NCBI GenBank assembly: GCA_016342655.1
Contig: JAEINL010000006.1
Span: 22,312-86,311, forward strand
Direction of reading: 5' to 3'
DNA length: 64,000 nt
Origin: Sphaerochaeta sp.
Lineage (GTDB): Bacteria; Spirochaetota; Spirochaetia; Sphaerochaetales; Sphaerochaetaceae
Part shown: positions 34,960 to 43,804 of the stretch, one piece after another
Layout of the letters: each line of letters opens with the position of its first letter
Numbering within the stretch: position 1 is the stretch's first letter
Program-made: the position numbers and the translations under genes
Notes under the pieces: generated by a model
Told to the model about the DNA's origin: nothing
Databases searched by the model: none
Seen by the model: the letters and a program-made list of their open reading frames with translations, nothing else

Positions 34960-36285
34960 ATGAAGGTTCTGATCTTTGGGTTGGGTATAAATGGAGGCGG
35001 TTATTCCGCAGCCACCTACTTTCTTGACCATGGTTCTGAGGTACGGATCACCGATTTGAAGGGAACGTGTGACCTTGGCGCCGAGATGGAGGCCCTAACA
35101 CAACGTGGGGCTACCTGCATAGCAGGAGAGCATCGCAAGGAAGATTTTCTCTGGGCTGATATCGTTGTGAAGAATCCTGCCATCCCCCCAAACCACCCCT
35201 TGCTATCTTTTGCGAAGACGGTCGTCAATGACTTTGCCTGGCTTTTCTCCTCGCCGTGGTGCACTGAAACCAAGATTATTGCCATTACCGGTACCAAAGG
35301 TAAGACAACCACCAGCGCTGCAGTCGCCCATGCTTTGGAAAAGTTCGGCTATGAGGCCATGCAATGCGGCAACATGGGGATAAGTGCATTTTCTATTCTT
35401 CGCGAATGGGAGAAAAGACATGACGAGAACAAGAAGCTGCCGGACTTTTTGGTATGCGAATTCTCCTCTTGGCTTGTTCGTGATACCATCACGGCTATGC
35501 ATGAGGAGTTCCCTCCCTTGGAGGTGTGTGCACTGACTAACTTCTACCCCGATCATCTGAACTCCTATGAAAGCATCGAAAACTACCTTGAAGACAAGTT
35601 GGATCTCTTCTCCCCTTCCACAAAAATGGCTGTTGTGCCCGATGCACTGATCAAACGGATACGAAAACAGACAAAACTCGACAGCAAACATGTACGGGGT
35701 ATCGACAGGACCTGTGCCAAGGAAGTTGAGGAGATGCCACACCTTAAGAGTGCCTATGCAATCCTCCTATCCTTAGGCTTCAAGTGGAAATCGGTTCTGA
35801 AGGCTTTGGGAAGTTTTGCAGGTGTGCCTCATAGGATTGAGCAGGTAGGTCTGCTCGATACCATACTTTTCATCAATGACAGTGCAGCTACCATACCAGA
35901 AGCGGCCCACTTTACCTATGCACGATTCAGGAATATGGCTTGCCACCTTATCTGTGGAGGCACTGACAAAAACCTCAAGGCAGATGCGATGCTCGATGTG
36001 CTGCAAGCCGCTTCGAGCATCTCACTGCTAGACGGCTCCTTTACCAGGGACAAGCTCATACCCTTGCTTGATGAACACAAGATCCCCTACTTTGGGCCAT
36101 TCTCTTCTATGGATGATGCCACCCTAACAAGCTATAGCTCCGCGACACAGAAAGCCAAGGACCTTCCAGACCTTCCACAGGTAGTGCTTCTCTCACCAGG
36201 ATGTGCTTCCTTTGAGATGTTCAACAACGAGTTTGACCGGGGAAACCAGTTCAAAAACTTGGTAGGACTCCTTCTAGAGGCATAA
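34960..36285 (+). CDS. murD: UDP-N-acetylmuramoyl-L-alanine--D-glutamate ligase
   Basis: 441 residues. It adds D-Glu to UDP-MurNAc-L-Ala in peptidoglycan synthesis. VLIFGLGINGGG (residues 3-14) is the nucleotide-binding start, ITGTKGKTTTSAAVAH (about residue 110) the ATP loop, and NFYPDHLNSYES (about residue 195) the Mur ligase metal region. LICGGTDKNL (about 329) belongs to the C-terminal domain. ATG 34960 is set by AAGGAG at 34949-34954; GTG 34954 would overlap that site. It stands alone, preceded by an AT-rich region without a clear promoter. Confidence 0.94.
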   Translation: MKVLIFGLGINGGGYSAATYFLDHGSEVRITDLKGTCDLGAEMEALTQRGATCIAGEHRKEDFLWADIVVKNPAIPPNHPLLSFAKTVVNDFAWLFSSPWCTETKIIAITGTKGKTTTSAAVAHALEKFGYEAMQCGNMGISAFSILREWEKRHDENKKLPDFLVCEFSSWLVRDTITAMHEEFPPLEVCALTNFYPDHLNSYESIENYLEDKLDLFSPSTKMAVVPDALIKRIRKQTKLDSKHVRGIDRTCAKEVEEMPHLKSAYAILLSLGFKWKSVLKALGSFAGVPHRIEQVGLLDTILFINDSAATIPEAAHFTYARFRNMACHLICGGTDKNLKADAMLDVLQAASSISLLDGSFTRDKLIPLLDEHKIPYFGPFSSMDDATLTSYSSATQKAKDLPDLPQVVLLSPGCASFEMFNNEFDRGNQFKNLVGLLLEA

Positions 36286-36421
36286 AGCCATACTAAGGAC
36301 CTCCCTGTCGCAGAAGACATACCCACGCTACACTCGAATTCGGAAGTCCTGTCTATCTCAGCGACATACGTATCCAGGATACGAAGGTTTGTATCTTAGC
36401 CTCTTCATCGGAAGGCACCTC
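36286..36421. other. murD-decarboxylase intergenic region
   Basis: 136 bp between convergent genes. The only structure is CGTATCC-A-GGATACG, a short inverted repeat with a 1 nt centre. No T-run terminator was found. Confidence 0.4.
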
Positions 36422-37585
36422 TCATATGACGAAGGTTTCCAGAGGGGGGAACCCATTGAATTCAACAGATGAATAGCTACTGGTATAGGCTCCGGTGGAC
36501 AACCAATACAAACGGTCTCCAACTGCAAGGCTTAAGGGAAGCTCGTACATATACTCCTCATACATCGTATCCATACTGTCGCAGGAGGGGCCGGCAAGAA
36601 TAACCCGTTCCGCAGGTCCTGTACGTTCACACACTATGGGATACTTGATCGCTTCGCCAAGCGTTTCCATCAGACCCCCAAACTTGCCACAATCCTGATA
36701 TATCCAACGTTCCAAGGCAGTGCGGGATTTGCGGGAGATCAGCACGATTTCCGAAACCAGTACACCGCTGTCGCCTACAAGGGATCGACCCGGTTCTATG
36801 ATGATCTGTGGCAGTTCATCCCCATAGTCCTCTTGGAGGTAACGCAGTATTTCCTGGGCATAGACATCGACAGAGTGGGTTCGTTCTTGGTAGACCGCGG
36901 GAAATCCGCCTCCCATGTTGATGCACTTCAGTTCAAGGTCCTCATTTTCCTTGAGCCAGGAGAACAAGTAGCTAACCTTTGAGAGTGCTGTATCCCAGGC
37001 GGTGATATCACGTTGTTGCGACCCCACATGAAACGAGAGCCCATAGGGTTCCAAGCCCAGCTTTCTAGCCAATACCAGTAAATCGCCTGCAAGGTCAGGG
37101 TTACAACCGAATTTACGTGACAAAGGCCAATCGGCTGTCAGTCCACCTTCTGCCATCAGCCGTACCAGGACCTTGGACCCAGGTGCTGCCATTGCAATGT
37201 TCCTGAGGTCAAGTTCGCTGTCGGTCACAAAAAGGCGGATACCTGCCTGATAGAATTCCTTGATATGCTCGAACTTTTTTATCGTATTGCCACAGCTCAT
37301 CCGCTCTGCGCTTACCCCCAGTTCCTGGAGACGGCGCAGCTCATAGACCGAAGCAACGTCGAAATTGGAGCCTAAACGGGCAAGCAGCGAAATCACTTCT
37401 GGAGCCGGGTTGGCTTTCACCGCATAATAAATATTGGCGAAGGGCAGATTCTTTTCAAGTTCATGGTACTTTTCCTCAATCACTTCGGAAAGAATCACTT
37501 GGAAGGGGGTCTCCTTCGTACGGGAGAAGTCCAGCACACGTTGCCATTGCTGGGCAGTCAAGTTGTCATTTTTATCAATATTCAT
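36422..37585 (-). CDS. Ornithine/lysine decarboxylase-type PLP enzyme (fold III)
   Basis: 387 residues. YYAVKANPAPEV (about residue 45) holds the PLP-binding Lys. FHVGSQQ (about 178), MGGGFP (about 222) and EPGRSLVGDSG (about 265) bind PLP phosphate. GPSCDSMDTM (about 335) carries the active-site Cys-Asp of ornithine/lysine decarboxylases, so putrescine or cadaverine formation is most likely; diaminopimelate decarboxylase is less likely. The start is uncertain: ATG 37585 fits the family N-terminus but has no ribosome site, and the frame stays open to 37666. A dead IS1595 element lies 131 bp upstream of this start. Confidence 0.85.
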   Translation of the reverse strand: MNIDKNDNLTAQQWQRVLDFSRTKETPFQVILSEVIEEKYHELEKNLPFANIYYAVKANPAPEVISLLARLGSNFDVASVYELRRLQELGVSAERMSCGNTIKKFEHIKEFYQAGIRLFVTDSELDLRNIAMAAPGSKVLVRLMAEGGLTADWPLSRKFGCNPDLAGDLLVLARKLGLEPYGLSFHVGSQQRDITAWDTALSKVSYLFSWLKENEDLELKCINMGGGFPAVYQERTHSVDVYAQEILRYLQEDYGDELPQIIIEPGRSLVGDSGVLVSEIVLISRKSRTALERWIYQDCGKFGGLMETLGEAIKYPIVCERTGPAERVILAGPSCDSMDTMYEEYMYELPLSLAVGDRLYWLSTGAYTSSYSSVEFNGFPPLETFVI

Positions 37586-37716
37586 AGGTGGACTATGGGG
37601 ATATTTGTATTTCCCTGTCAACTGTTTGCACAAAGACATGAGAGAACTATTCTGTATTTCTTTCATTCAACTGGTCAGGTCTTTCCTGTTTCAGCTATTT
37701 GATGCAAAAAATCTTA

Positions 37717-38096
37717 GGGGGGTATCCGCTTAGCTCCTCCTGAGGTATAACAAATTGATGGAACTTGGATACTCACATGAAGTAACAGTCATGTCTTCTT
37801 CTGATAATCCTGCCCATGTTTCCATGCCGGGGATCCATCAGATCGCAAGTCTTTAGAAGCGGTGGATTCTAGGCACTCACTAGGGATTTGTAGCTCAGGG
37901 ACATCCGCAATCTTATCTTGAAGAGTTTACTTTCCGTTTCAATCGGTGTACTTCACGTAGTCGAGGGCTTGTTTCCCTAAAACTTCTTGAACAGGCGCTT
38001 ATTACTAGTCCCACTACTGAATTCGATATAATGGAAGGCTATGACTGGGGTTTGGAAACTGATGCAGATTGAGGAGGAGCTAAGCGTATACCCCCC
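37717..38096 (+). mobile_element. Defective IS1595-family element, 380 bp, with TIRs and 8 bp target duplication
   Basis: The ends are inverted repeats of 25 bp with 24 matches, each beginning GGGGGGTAT then C or A then CGCTTAGC. The flanks are identical 8 bp direct repeats, AAATCTTA, at 37709-37716 and 38097-38104, the target-duplication length of the IS1595 family. Inside is only the C-terminal third of a transposase (37740-38072). The copy therefore looks internally deleted but cleanly bounded, which makes it a single insertion whose empty site can be reconstructed. It lies between femX and the decarboxylase gene. Confidence 0.9.
37740..38072 (+). pseudogene. IS1595 (ISXO2-like) transposase C-terminal fragment
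   Basis: One frame reads YNKLMELGYSHEV, IHQIASL, KRWILGTH, GFVAQGHPQ, YLEEFTFRFNR and RGLVSLKLLEQAL and ends at TGA 38070-38072. This matches the end of ISXO2-like DDE transposases, whose last part contains KRW-GTH and YL-EF-FRFNRR. Two in-frame TAG codons (37854-37856 and 37881-37883) interrupt it. The N-terminal zinc ribbon and first catalytic residues are missing: the left terminal repeat runs straight into this fragment. It cannot encode an active transposase. Confidence 0.85.
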
Positions 38097-38111
38097 AAAT
38101 CTTATTACCGC

Positions 38112-39152
38112 CTACTCTTGGGTTCCTTCTAGAGGTTTAGTCTTTCGGTTCATCCTGTAGCGGAAGTGCTCCATCAACGAATAGGTTTTCCATCGGAAGA
38201 AATGTAGGACATAGTCAGTGGTCGGTGTACGATAGTAGCTCTGCCCCCCAAAGGAAAGCTTGAACAGCTCAAGGCTGGCAAGATGCTCTCCCCTGCCCTT
38301 CGGGCCGGGAATCCCATGCATGTCATAGAACCGGCACCCATGTTCACAAGCCATTCGAATTGCATAGTCCTGCAGGATATAGGAACATGAGATACCATCC
38401 TGACGCAGGGTTGCGCCATAAAGATATACGGCCTCAGAACCTGTCATCAGCATAATCAGCCCACCCACAATGAGGGGACCTTCTTTGGCCAGGATAAGCT
38501 TGCACTCAACATCCCCATGCACCTTGCCGTCGAGAGAGAGCAAACCCCTCAGATATTTTTCTGATCTCGGGGAAAATCCATCCCGATGTGCAGTTTCGAG
38601 GTACGTCTCATACCAACGCTTGAAAGGAGAAGCCTGCCCATTCCACAAAGACACCTGATACAACAACGTGCTTTTTCGAAGAGCGCGCTTGGCACGGTCA
38701 CGGTAGCCAAGTGTCACCGCATTATAACCCCATTGTAAGGCTATTCGTACTGTCCCATCGGGCTGTACACTCTCTTTTGCCGTACGGAACCGCCCCCCGG
38801 TAAGGTACATGACATTCGGGTCTTTCACCTCGTCCCATGGAAGGTCATACCTGATGGAAAACACACTTCTGGGCAGGGCCTTTTTCAGTTCCTTTGAAAT
38901 GTTGACTAAAAAATCTGATACGGAATGCAGAGGATTGTGAAATACATCTGGTCCGAAGGGTATATAGGCAATGCAAGAAAACAGAAAAAGATGCTTCACC
39001 AACACGAGCACATACGAGGTCCACCCCTCCATCTCTATGGTAAAGGCGTAGGGTTTCCATCCTGAGCCGTGCTTTACGGCAGCCCAGTAACTGCTCTGCA
39101 AAGGGGAGTTACTGGAAGGCATTTTCTTGTAATCCATCGGAATCAATTTCAT
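38112..39152 (-). CDS. FemABX-type peptidyltransferase (peptidoglycan bridge formation)
   Basis: 346 residues. Two GNAT-like domains typical of Fem transferases. AVYLYGATLRQDGISCSYILQDYAIRMACEHGC (about residues 240-275) and FYDMHGIPGPKGRGEHLASLELFKLSFGGQ (about residues 278-307) match the FemX C-terminal motifs. These enzymes add amino acids from aminoacyl-tRNA to lipid II or stem peptides at the cytoplasmic face. The residue added cannot be predicted. ATG 39152 has GGAG 6-7 bp upstream. It follows metG across a terminator, so it likely has its own promoter. Confidence 0.86.
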   Translation of the reverse strand: MKLIPMDYKKMPSSNSPLQSSYWAAVKHGSGWKPYAFTIEMEGWTSYVLVLVKHLFLFSCIAYIPFGPDVFHNPLHSVSDFLVNISKELKKALPRSVFSIRYDLPWDEVKDPNVMYLTGGRFRTAKESVQPDGTVRIALQWGYNAVTLGYRDRAKRALRKSTLLYQVSLWNGQASPFKRWYETYLETAHRDGFSPRSEKYLRGLLSLDGKVHGDVECKLILAKEGPLIVGGLIMLMTGSEAVYLYGATLRQDGISCSYILQDYAIRMACEHGCRFYDMHGIPGPKGRGEHLASLELFKLSFGGQSYYRTPTTDYVLHFFRWKTYSLMEHFRYRMNRKTKPLEGTQE

Positions 39153-39180
39153 AGTGTCTCCATCTTACCATGACTTGCAA

Positions 39181-39204
39181 ACAAAAAGGGGCCAAATGGC
39201 CCCT
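39181..39204 (-). terminator. metG terminator
   Basis: On the minus strand AGGGGCC-ATTT-GGCCCCT followed by TTTTGT, a compact intrinsic terminator 28 bp after the metG stop. Confidence 0.85.
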
Positions 39205-39231
39205 ATCTTTTACGCTTTTTCCAGTTTGGAA

Positions 39232-41475
39232 TCAGCCTACAGGACCGTTAAGATATTTTTTTGAAGTTAGGCTCTTGCCTTCTGCCCCGAGTGCTTTTCC
39301 ATCGACCTTTACTATTCCATCTTCTGTAACTATTGGCATTGCAAAGAAATGGTCAGCTTTCACATACGATAGAGCTTCGTTTGGGGTCTCAAACCCTTCT
39401 GGTTGCAAGATGGTACCAACCTCAAACTGGGGGGCAAATATCACCTCACAGGTAGTATGTTCCTCTGCATCTGGATCGCTGGCAGCGAGCAGCATCCCAC
39501 GGCTTTTCACGCCACGGAAATTTGCCGGCTTGAGGTTGCTGACTAACACGATATTCTGCCCCAACAACTCTTCAGCGGTGTAATAAGGAACGATGGAGCT
39601 GACAATGGTACGGCTCTCCTCTTCCTTACAATCGAGGGTGAGAATGAACAGCTTGTCCCCTTTGGGGTGCTTCTCCACATCGGTGATGCGGGCAACCTTA
39701 AGGATAACCCTCCGGTTGAACTGTTCTGAGATACTCTGTTGCGTTTCTTCTGTATTCATTTCCTTCTCCGATACGGTAGTATGCTTTATTTTTGAAGCAG
39801 CTTGCCCCTTCTCAGCCCGCTCTTCCTGCGAACCTGCAAAACGGGTACGTAAATCTGCTATCAGGCTGTCTTCGAGTTTACTGAAAAGAAGCGAGGTTTC
39901 CCCTACCTCCTCAACTCCACTGAAAGAGCCCAAATCACTCCAACGTGCGCCCTCGCTTCCCAAGAAAGAAAGAATCTTTACACTCGTACTGGGCATATAT
40001 GGCTCTATCATGATGCCAAGGTCGCGAATGAGATAGACCAAAGTCCTCAACAGGGAGGCTGCCTTCTCAGGGTTCTCTGTTCTCATCTTCCAAGGCTCTC
40101 CATCCTGGAAAGCCTTGTTTCCGACCGAGGAAAGGGCGATGATCTGCCTGAGGGCATCGCGCTCTTCCGCCCGTTCCAAATACGCATCAATAGCCTTTTC
40201 CTTCTCCAGAATTTGTTCTTTAAGGGTTGTGTCAATCTCTGCTTGACAGAGCTTTCCATCATAGAACCTTCTGATGAAGGTAAGGGTACGGTTAACCAAG
40301 TTGGAGAGGTTTCCTATAAGCTCACCGTTAATTTTCTCTTGGAAATCTGACCAGGTAAAGGTGACATCACTCTTTTCAGGACGATTATAGAACATATAGA
40401 AGCGCCAGGCATCAACAGGGATGCCGGTATCCTGCACATCGTTTCCAAATATCCCTATGCCCAGGCTCTTACTGAACTTGCCACCCTCATAGTTGAGATA
40501 CTCAGTACTGCTCATATGATGGAGCATGGTCCACTTGTCCCCGGTAGCCAGCTGGCATGAGGGGAAGATTACCGTATGGAAAGGAATATTGTCCTTGCCG
40601 ATGAATTGGAAGAGTTCTGTACTTTCGGGCTCGTGCCACCACCTTTTCCAATCAGGGGTTCCGTTGGCGGTTATGGAGACATACCCGATAGGTGCATCGA
40701 ACCAGACATAAAATACCTTGTTCTCAAAACCGGGCTTCGGTACGGGAATCCCCCACTTCAAGTCCCGAGTGATGCAGCGTTCCTTCAGGCCGTCCCTTAT
40801 CCAGGACTTGGTGACCTGAATGGCATTGTTTGCCCAGAAACCCTCCACACTAGCCTCCTGCATCCAGGCTTCCAATAGGGGAAGGGCCTTGGGAAGGTCT
40901 ACATAGAGATGACGGGTCCTCTTGGCGACTGGCTTTGTCCCGCAGACACCACAGCGACTGTCCAACAGTTCTATCGGGTCGAGAAGGGTCTGACATGCAT
41001 CGCACTGGTCGCCTCGCGCACCTGTGCTTCCACAATGGGGGCAGGTGCCTTCAACAAAACGGTCGGCAAGAAAGCGCTCGCACTTGGGGCAGTACAACTG
41101 TTCATTTTCGTGCTCGTTGATATATCCGGCAGCATCGACCTTGGCAAAGATCTCCTGCACAATGCGAGTCTGCTCAGGAGTGCTTGTCCTGCCGAAATGA
41201 TCGAACTTGATATCAAACCACTGATAAATCTCTCTGTGGATCGCATTAAAATGGTCACAAAGCTCTTGGGGTGTCACCCCTTCCTTGAGGGCCTTGGTCT
41301 CAGTGGCAGTCCCATACTCATCAGTGCCGCAAATGTAGAGGGTCTCATACCCCTTGGAGCGACAGAACCGGGCAAAAACGTCGGCTGAAAGCACTTGGGT
41401 GAGATTGCCCAGATGCGGAATGTTGTTTACATACGGTAAAGCGGATGTTACGAGTCTCTTTTTCATAAGGGACAT
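39232..41475 (-). CDS. metG: Methionyl-tRNA synthetase with C-terminal tRNA-binding domain
   Basis: 747 residues from ATG 41475 (AAGCGG-like site upstream); ATG 41466 (MKKRLVTSALPYVNN) is the alternative. The class I HIGH motif is PHLGN and the KMSKS loop is KFSKS (about residue 335). Eight Cys in four CxxC pairs form the double zinc knuckle (CPKC, CPHC, CDAC, CGVC, about residues 145-195). The last ~105 residues are an EMAP/Trbp111-like tRNA-binding OB domain (VARITDVEKHPKGDKLFIL and SNLKPANFRGVKSRGMLLAAS), joined by a Lys/Glu-rich linker. Confidence 0.97.
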   Translation of the reverse strand: MSLMKKRLVTSALPYVNNIPHLGNLTQVLSADVFARFCRSKGYETLYICGTDEYGTATETKALKEGVTPQELCDHFNAIHREIYQWFDIKFDHFGRTSTPEQTRIVQEIFAKVDAAGYINEHENEQLYCPKCERFLADRFVEGTCPHCGSTGARGDQCDACQTLLDPIELLDSRCGVCGTKPVAKRTRHLYVDLPKALPLLEAWMQEASVEGFWANNAIQVTKSWIRDGLKERCITRDLKWGIPVPKPGFENKVFYVWFDAPIGYVSITANGTPDWKRWWHEPESTELFQFIGKDNIPFHTVIFPSCQLATGDKWTMLHHMSSTEYLNYEGGKFSKSLGIGIFGNDVQDTGIPVDAWRFYMFYNRPEKSDVTFTWSDFQEKINGELIGNLSNLVNRTLTFIRRFYDGKLCQAEIDTTLKEQILEKEKAIDAYLERAEERDALRQIIALSSVGNKAFQDGEPWKMRTENPEKAASLLRTLVYLIRDLGIMIEPYMPSTSVKILSFLGSEGARWSDLGSFSGVEEVGETSLLFSKLEDSLIADLRTRFAGSQEERAEKGQAASKIKHTTVSEKEMNTEETQQSISEQFNRRVILKVARITDVEKHPKGDKLFILTLDCKEEESRTIVSSIVPYYTAEELLGQNIVLVSNLKPANFRGVKSRGMLLAASDPDAEEHTTCEVIFAPQFEVGTILQPEGFETPNEALSYVKADHFFAMPIVTEDGIVKVDGKALGAEGKSLTSKKYLNGPVG

Positions 41476-41536
41476 AATAGACCGCTTACAACTTAATTTC
41501 AATGCCAAACCATGCATTAGAATCCATATTCTGACC

Positions 41537-41589
41537 TTGACGATACCTCTTGGAGTAAGTACATTATAGATGTGTCTATCCGACACATC
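41537..41589 (+). promoter_or_regulatory. hflK promoter and leader inverted repeat
   Basis: TTGACG (41537-41542) and TACATT (41560-41565) are 17 bp apart. GATGTGTC-TATCC-GACACATC (41569-41589) is a perfect 8 bp inverted repeat that spans the expected transcription start and ends at the base before the AAGGAG. It could be an operator or a 5'-end hairpin on the hflKC mRNA. Confidence 0.55.
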
Positions 41590-41600
41590 AAGGAGAAATC

Positions 41601-42581
41601 ATGGATACCATGCAGCAGCCACAGAGGCCTGCACGAAAAACGAACAATATCAGCCCTAAGCTGGTTATTTGGATCATCGTTGCCATCGTGTTGGTCATGC
41701 TGGTTCTCAGCAGCTTTTTTGTTGTTGACCAGACCGAACAAGCGGTTGTACTTCGCTTCGGCAAGTTTAGCCGTACCGTAGGACCTGGACTTCAGACTAA
41801 GATTCCCCTGGGCATTGAAGCTAGTTACAATGTACCAACCCAAGTAGTCCAGACAATGACATTCGGCTATCGAGCAAGTCCCTCCAAGGGATCCTTGTTT
41901 GCAAGCTCAGACTATTCAAGTGAATCTATCATGCTCACAGGCGATCTCAACATCATCGATGTCGAGTGGATCGTGCAGTACAAGATTGAAGATCCTGTAA
42001 AGTGGATGTTCAATGTCGAATCAAGGGAGACAACCATAAGGGATATCAGCCAGAGCGTAATGAACAAGCTCGTTGGAGATCTTCCCATCCTTTCGGTCAT
42101 GACAAGTGAACGAACAAAGATAGAGGTTGAAGCCCAGGAAGAGATGCAGAAGGTATTTGACAACTATGGCCTTGGGGTAAGGGTTGTGACAGTCAAGCTG
42201 CAGAACATCGTTCCACCAGTAGGGGCTGTGCAGGATGCTTTTGAAGATGTCAACAAGGCAATTCAGGACATGAACCGCCTCATCAACGAAGGGAAACAGA
42301 ACTATAACAAAATCATCCCTTCAGCAAAGGGTGAAGCGAACAAGGTTATCCAGGTTGCCCAAGGATATGCGGCAGAACGTGTAAACCAGGCAGAAGGTGA
42401 TGTTGCCCGTTTTAACAGTGTCCTTGAAGTATACAAGCAGAACGAGGAGATTACCCGTACAAGACTCTATATAGAGACCATGGAAGCGATCATCAATCCT
42501 GTCGAAGGTGGCTCTGTTACCTTGGTGGACAAGAACCTTTCCAACTTCCTGCCTATCCAGATGCTTGGGGGTGAAAAATGA
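41601..42581 (+). CDS. hflK: HflK, SPFH/band-7 membrane protein
   Basis: 326 residues. One N-terminal transmembrane helix (about residues 22-44, KLVIWIIVAIVLVMLVLSSFFV) precedes the band-7 domain (VDQTEQAVVLRFGKFSRTVGPGLQTKIPLGIE). A long charged coiled coil with EANKVIQVAQGYAAERVNQAEGD lies at about 230-265. HflK and HflC form a cage around the FtsH protease in the inner membrane and limit its activity. AAGGAG sits 5 bp from the ATG. The gene overlaps hflC by 4 bp. Confidence 0.93.
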   Translation: MDTMQQPQRPARKTNNISPKLVIWIIVAIVLVMLVLSSFFVVDQTEQAVVLRFGKFSRTVGPGLQTKIPLGIEASYNVPTQVVQTMTFGYRASPSKGSLFASSDYSSESIMLTGDLNIIDVEWIVQYKIEDPVKWMFNVESRETTIRDISQSVMNKLVGDLPILSVMTSERTKIEVEAQEEMQKVFDNYGLGVRVVTVKLQNIVPPVGAVQDAFEDVNKAIQDMNRLINEGKQNYNKIIPSAKGEANKVIQVAQGYAAERVNQAEGDVARFNSVLEVYKQNEEITRTRLYIETMEAIINPVEGGSVTLVDKNLSNFLPIQMLGGEK

Positions 42582-43573
42582 AAACCAATAAAAAACTCAT
42601 AACAACACTGGTAATAGTGGCAGTCTTTCTTATCGTATTTGTCCTGCTCGGACCTTTCTACATCCTGTATGAAGGCCAGCAGTCAGTACTCACCCGCTTT
42701 GGTAAGATAGTCAATACTGAAAAGAATGCAGGGCTGAAGTTCAAGATGCCCCTTGTAGACAACGTAGTGATATATCCAAATAAGATCATCTCCTGGGATG
42801 GGGCTGCACAGCGCATACCTACCAAAGAGAACCAGTTCATCTGGGTTGACACCACCGCCCGTTGGAAGATTGCAGACGCTGCCAAATACTATGAGACCGT
42901 CAATACGGTCAGCAATGGTCTATCTAGGTTGAATGACGTGCTTGACTCCTCGATCAGAACCATCATCAGTGAGAACTTCCTCAATGAGTCGGTCAGGAAT
43001 ACAAACAAGATTAACAACATCAAGGTAGAGGAACAGGTGCAGGCACTTGACAGTCCTGAGGATGCAGAGACCTTGCGCAACCTAACGGTTACCTATACTA
43101 AGCAGGAGACCATCAGCATCGGACGTGACGGCTTGAGCCAGATGATGTTCGACCAGGCCAATAAATTCACCGATGCCTTTGGTATCGAGCTCATTGATAT
43201 TGTTGTCAGGCAGATTCGCTATAGTGATGACCTCACAGAGAGTGTCTACCAGAGGATGATCAAGGAAAGGAACCAGATTGCAGAAGCCTACCGCTCCTAC
43301 GGTCGTGGTCAGCTTGCCCAATGGCAAGGTAAGACCGAGAACGAGGAAAAGGTAATTCTTTCTGAGGCATATGCCAAAAGTGAGACCATCAAGGGTATCG
43401 CCGATGCTAAGGCTGCGACCATCTATGCAAAATCCTATGAGACAGACCCTGAATTCTTCGACCTGTGGAGAACCCTGGAATCCTATAAGAAAACCATTCC
43501 TTCCCTAGATAAGATACTCAGTACTAACATGCAGTACTTCAATCGAATCTATGGTGAGACCTTGGGAAAATAA
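42578..43573 (+). CDS. hflC: HflC, SPFH/band-7 membrane protein
   Basis: 331 residues. N-terminal helix TTLVIVAVFLIVFVLLGPFYIL (about residues 8-30), then EGQQSVLTRFGKIVNTEKNAGLKFKMP, the HflC band-7 start. ERNQIAEAYRSYGRGQLAQWQGKTE (about residue 235) and AKSETIKGIADAKAATIYAKSYETDPEFFDLWRTLESYK near the C-terminus are typical of HflC. It partners HflK around FtsH. The stop is followed directly by repeat copy 2 and then by a terminator. Confidence 0.94.
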   Translation: MKTNKKLITTLVIVAVFLIVFVLLGPFYILYEGQQSVLTRFGKIVNTEKNAGLKFKMPLVDNVVIYPNKIISWDGAAQRIPTKENQFIWVDTTARWKIADAAKYYETVNTVSNGLSRLNDVLDSSIRTIISENFLNESVRNTNKINNIKVEEQVQALDSPEDAETLRNLTVTYTKQETISIGRDGLSQMMFDQANKFTDAFGIELIDIVVRQIRYSDDLTESVYQRMIKERNQIAEAYRSYGRGQLAQWQGKTENEEKVILSEAYAKSETIKGIADAKAATIYAKSYETDPEFFDLWRTLESYKKTIPSLDKILSTNMQYFNRIYGETLGK

Positions 43574-43576
43574 GCC

Positions 43577-43738
43577 AATGAAAGGTATCAATACCCCAGG
43601 GCAAGCCCTGGAAAGAGGAGACGTTGCCTCCTTTTCCGCCCCAAGGGGCGGGGTATCTCACCTTGCTTTCCCGGCACTCGCTCGGTAATGGAAGCATGGT
43701 AATGCTTGTGCTACTCTCGCTTCGTTGGGGAATAAATT
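43577..43738 (+). repeat. Hairpin-rich dispersed repeat, copy 2
   Basis: Second copy of the element at 2032-2187, same orientation relative to transcription, 3 bp after the hflC stop and before the hflKC terminator, so it is transcribed as part of the 3' untranslated region. Most hairpins are unchanged. The fifth has gained GGTAAT and now reads GAAGCAT-GGTA-ATGCTTG, still able to fold. The GGAGGC hairpin has become GGAGAC-GTT-GCCTCC, which keeps pairing less well. Confidence 0.85.
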
Positions 43739-43743
43739 TCTTG

Positions 43744-43781
43744 AAAGGAAGGGATTATCCAATAGTCCCTTCCTTTTTTTT
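43744..43781 (+). terminator. hflKC terminator
   Basis: AAAGGAAGGGATTAT and ATAGTCCCTTCCTTT pair around a 3 nt loop with one G-U pair, followed by a run of eight Ts. A strong intrinsic terminator. Confidence 0.9.
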
Positions 43782-43804
43782 GCGCTCTTTGCTAGACTAA
43801 AATC

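Noticed and set aside
37750..37850. Short minus-strand frame within the 380 bp element
   Set aside because: The opposite frame aligns with the IS1595 transposase end, so this is its antisense image.
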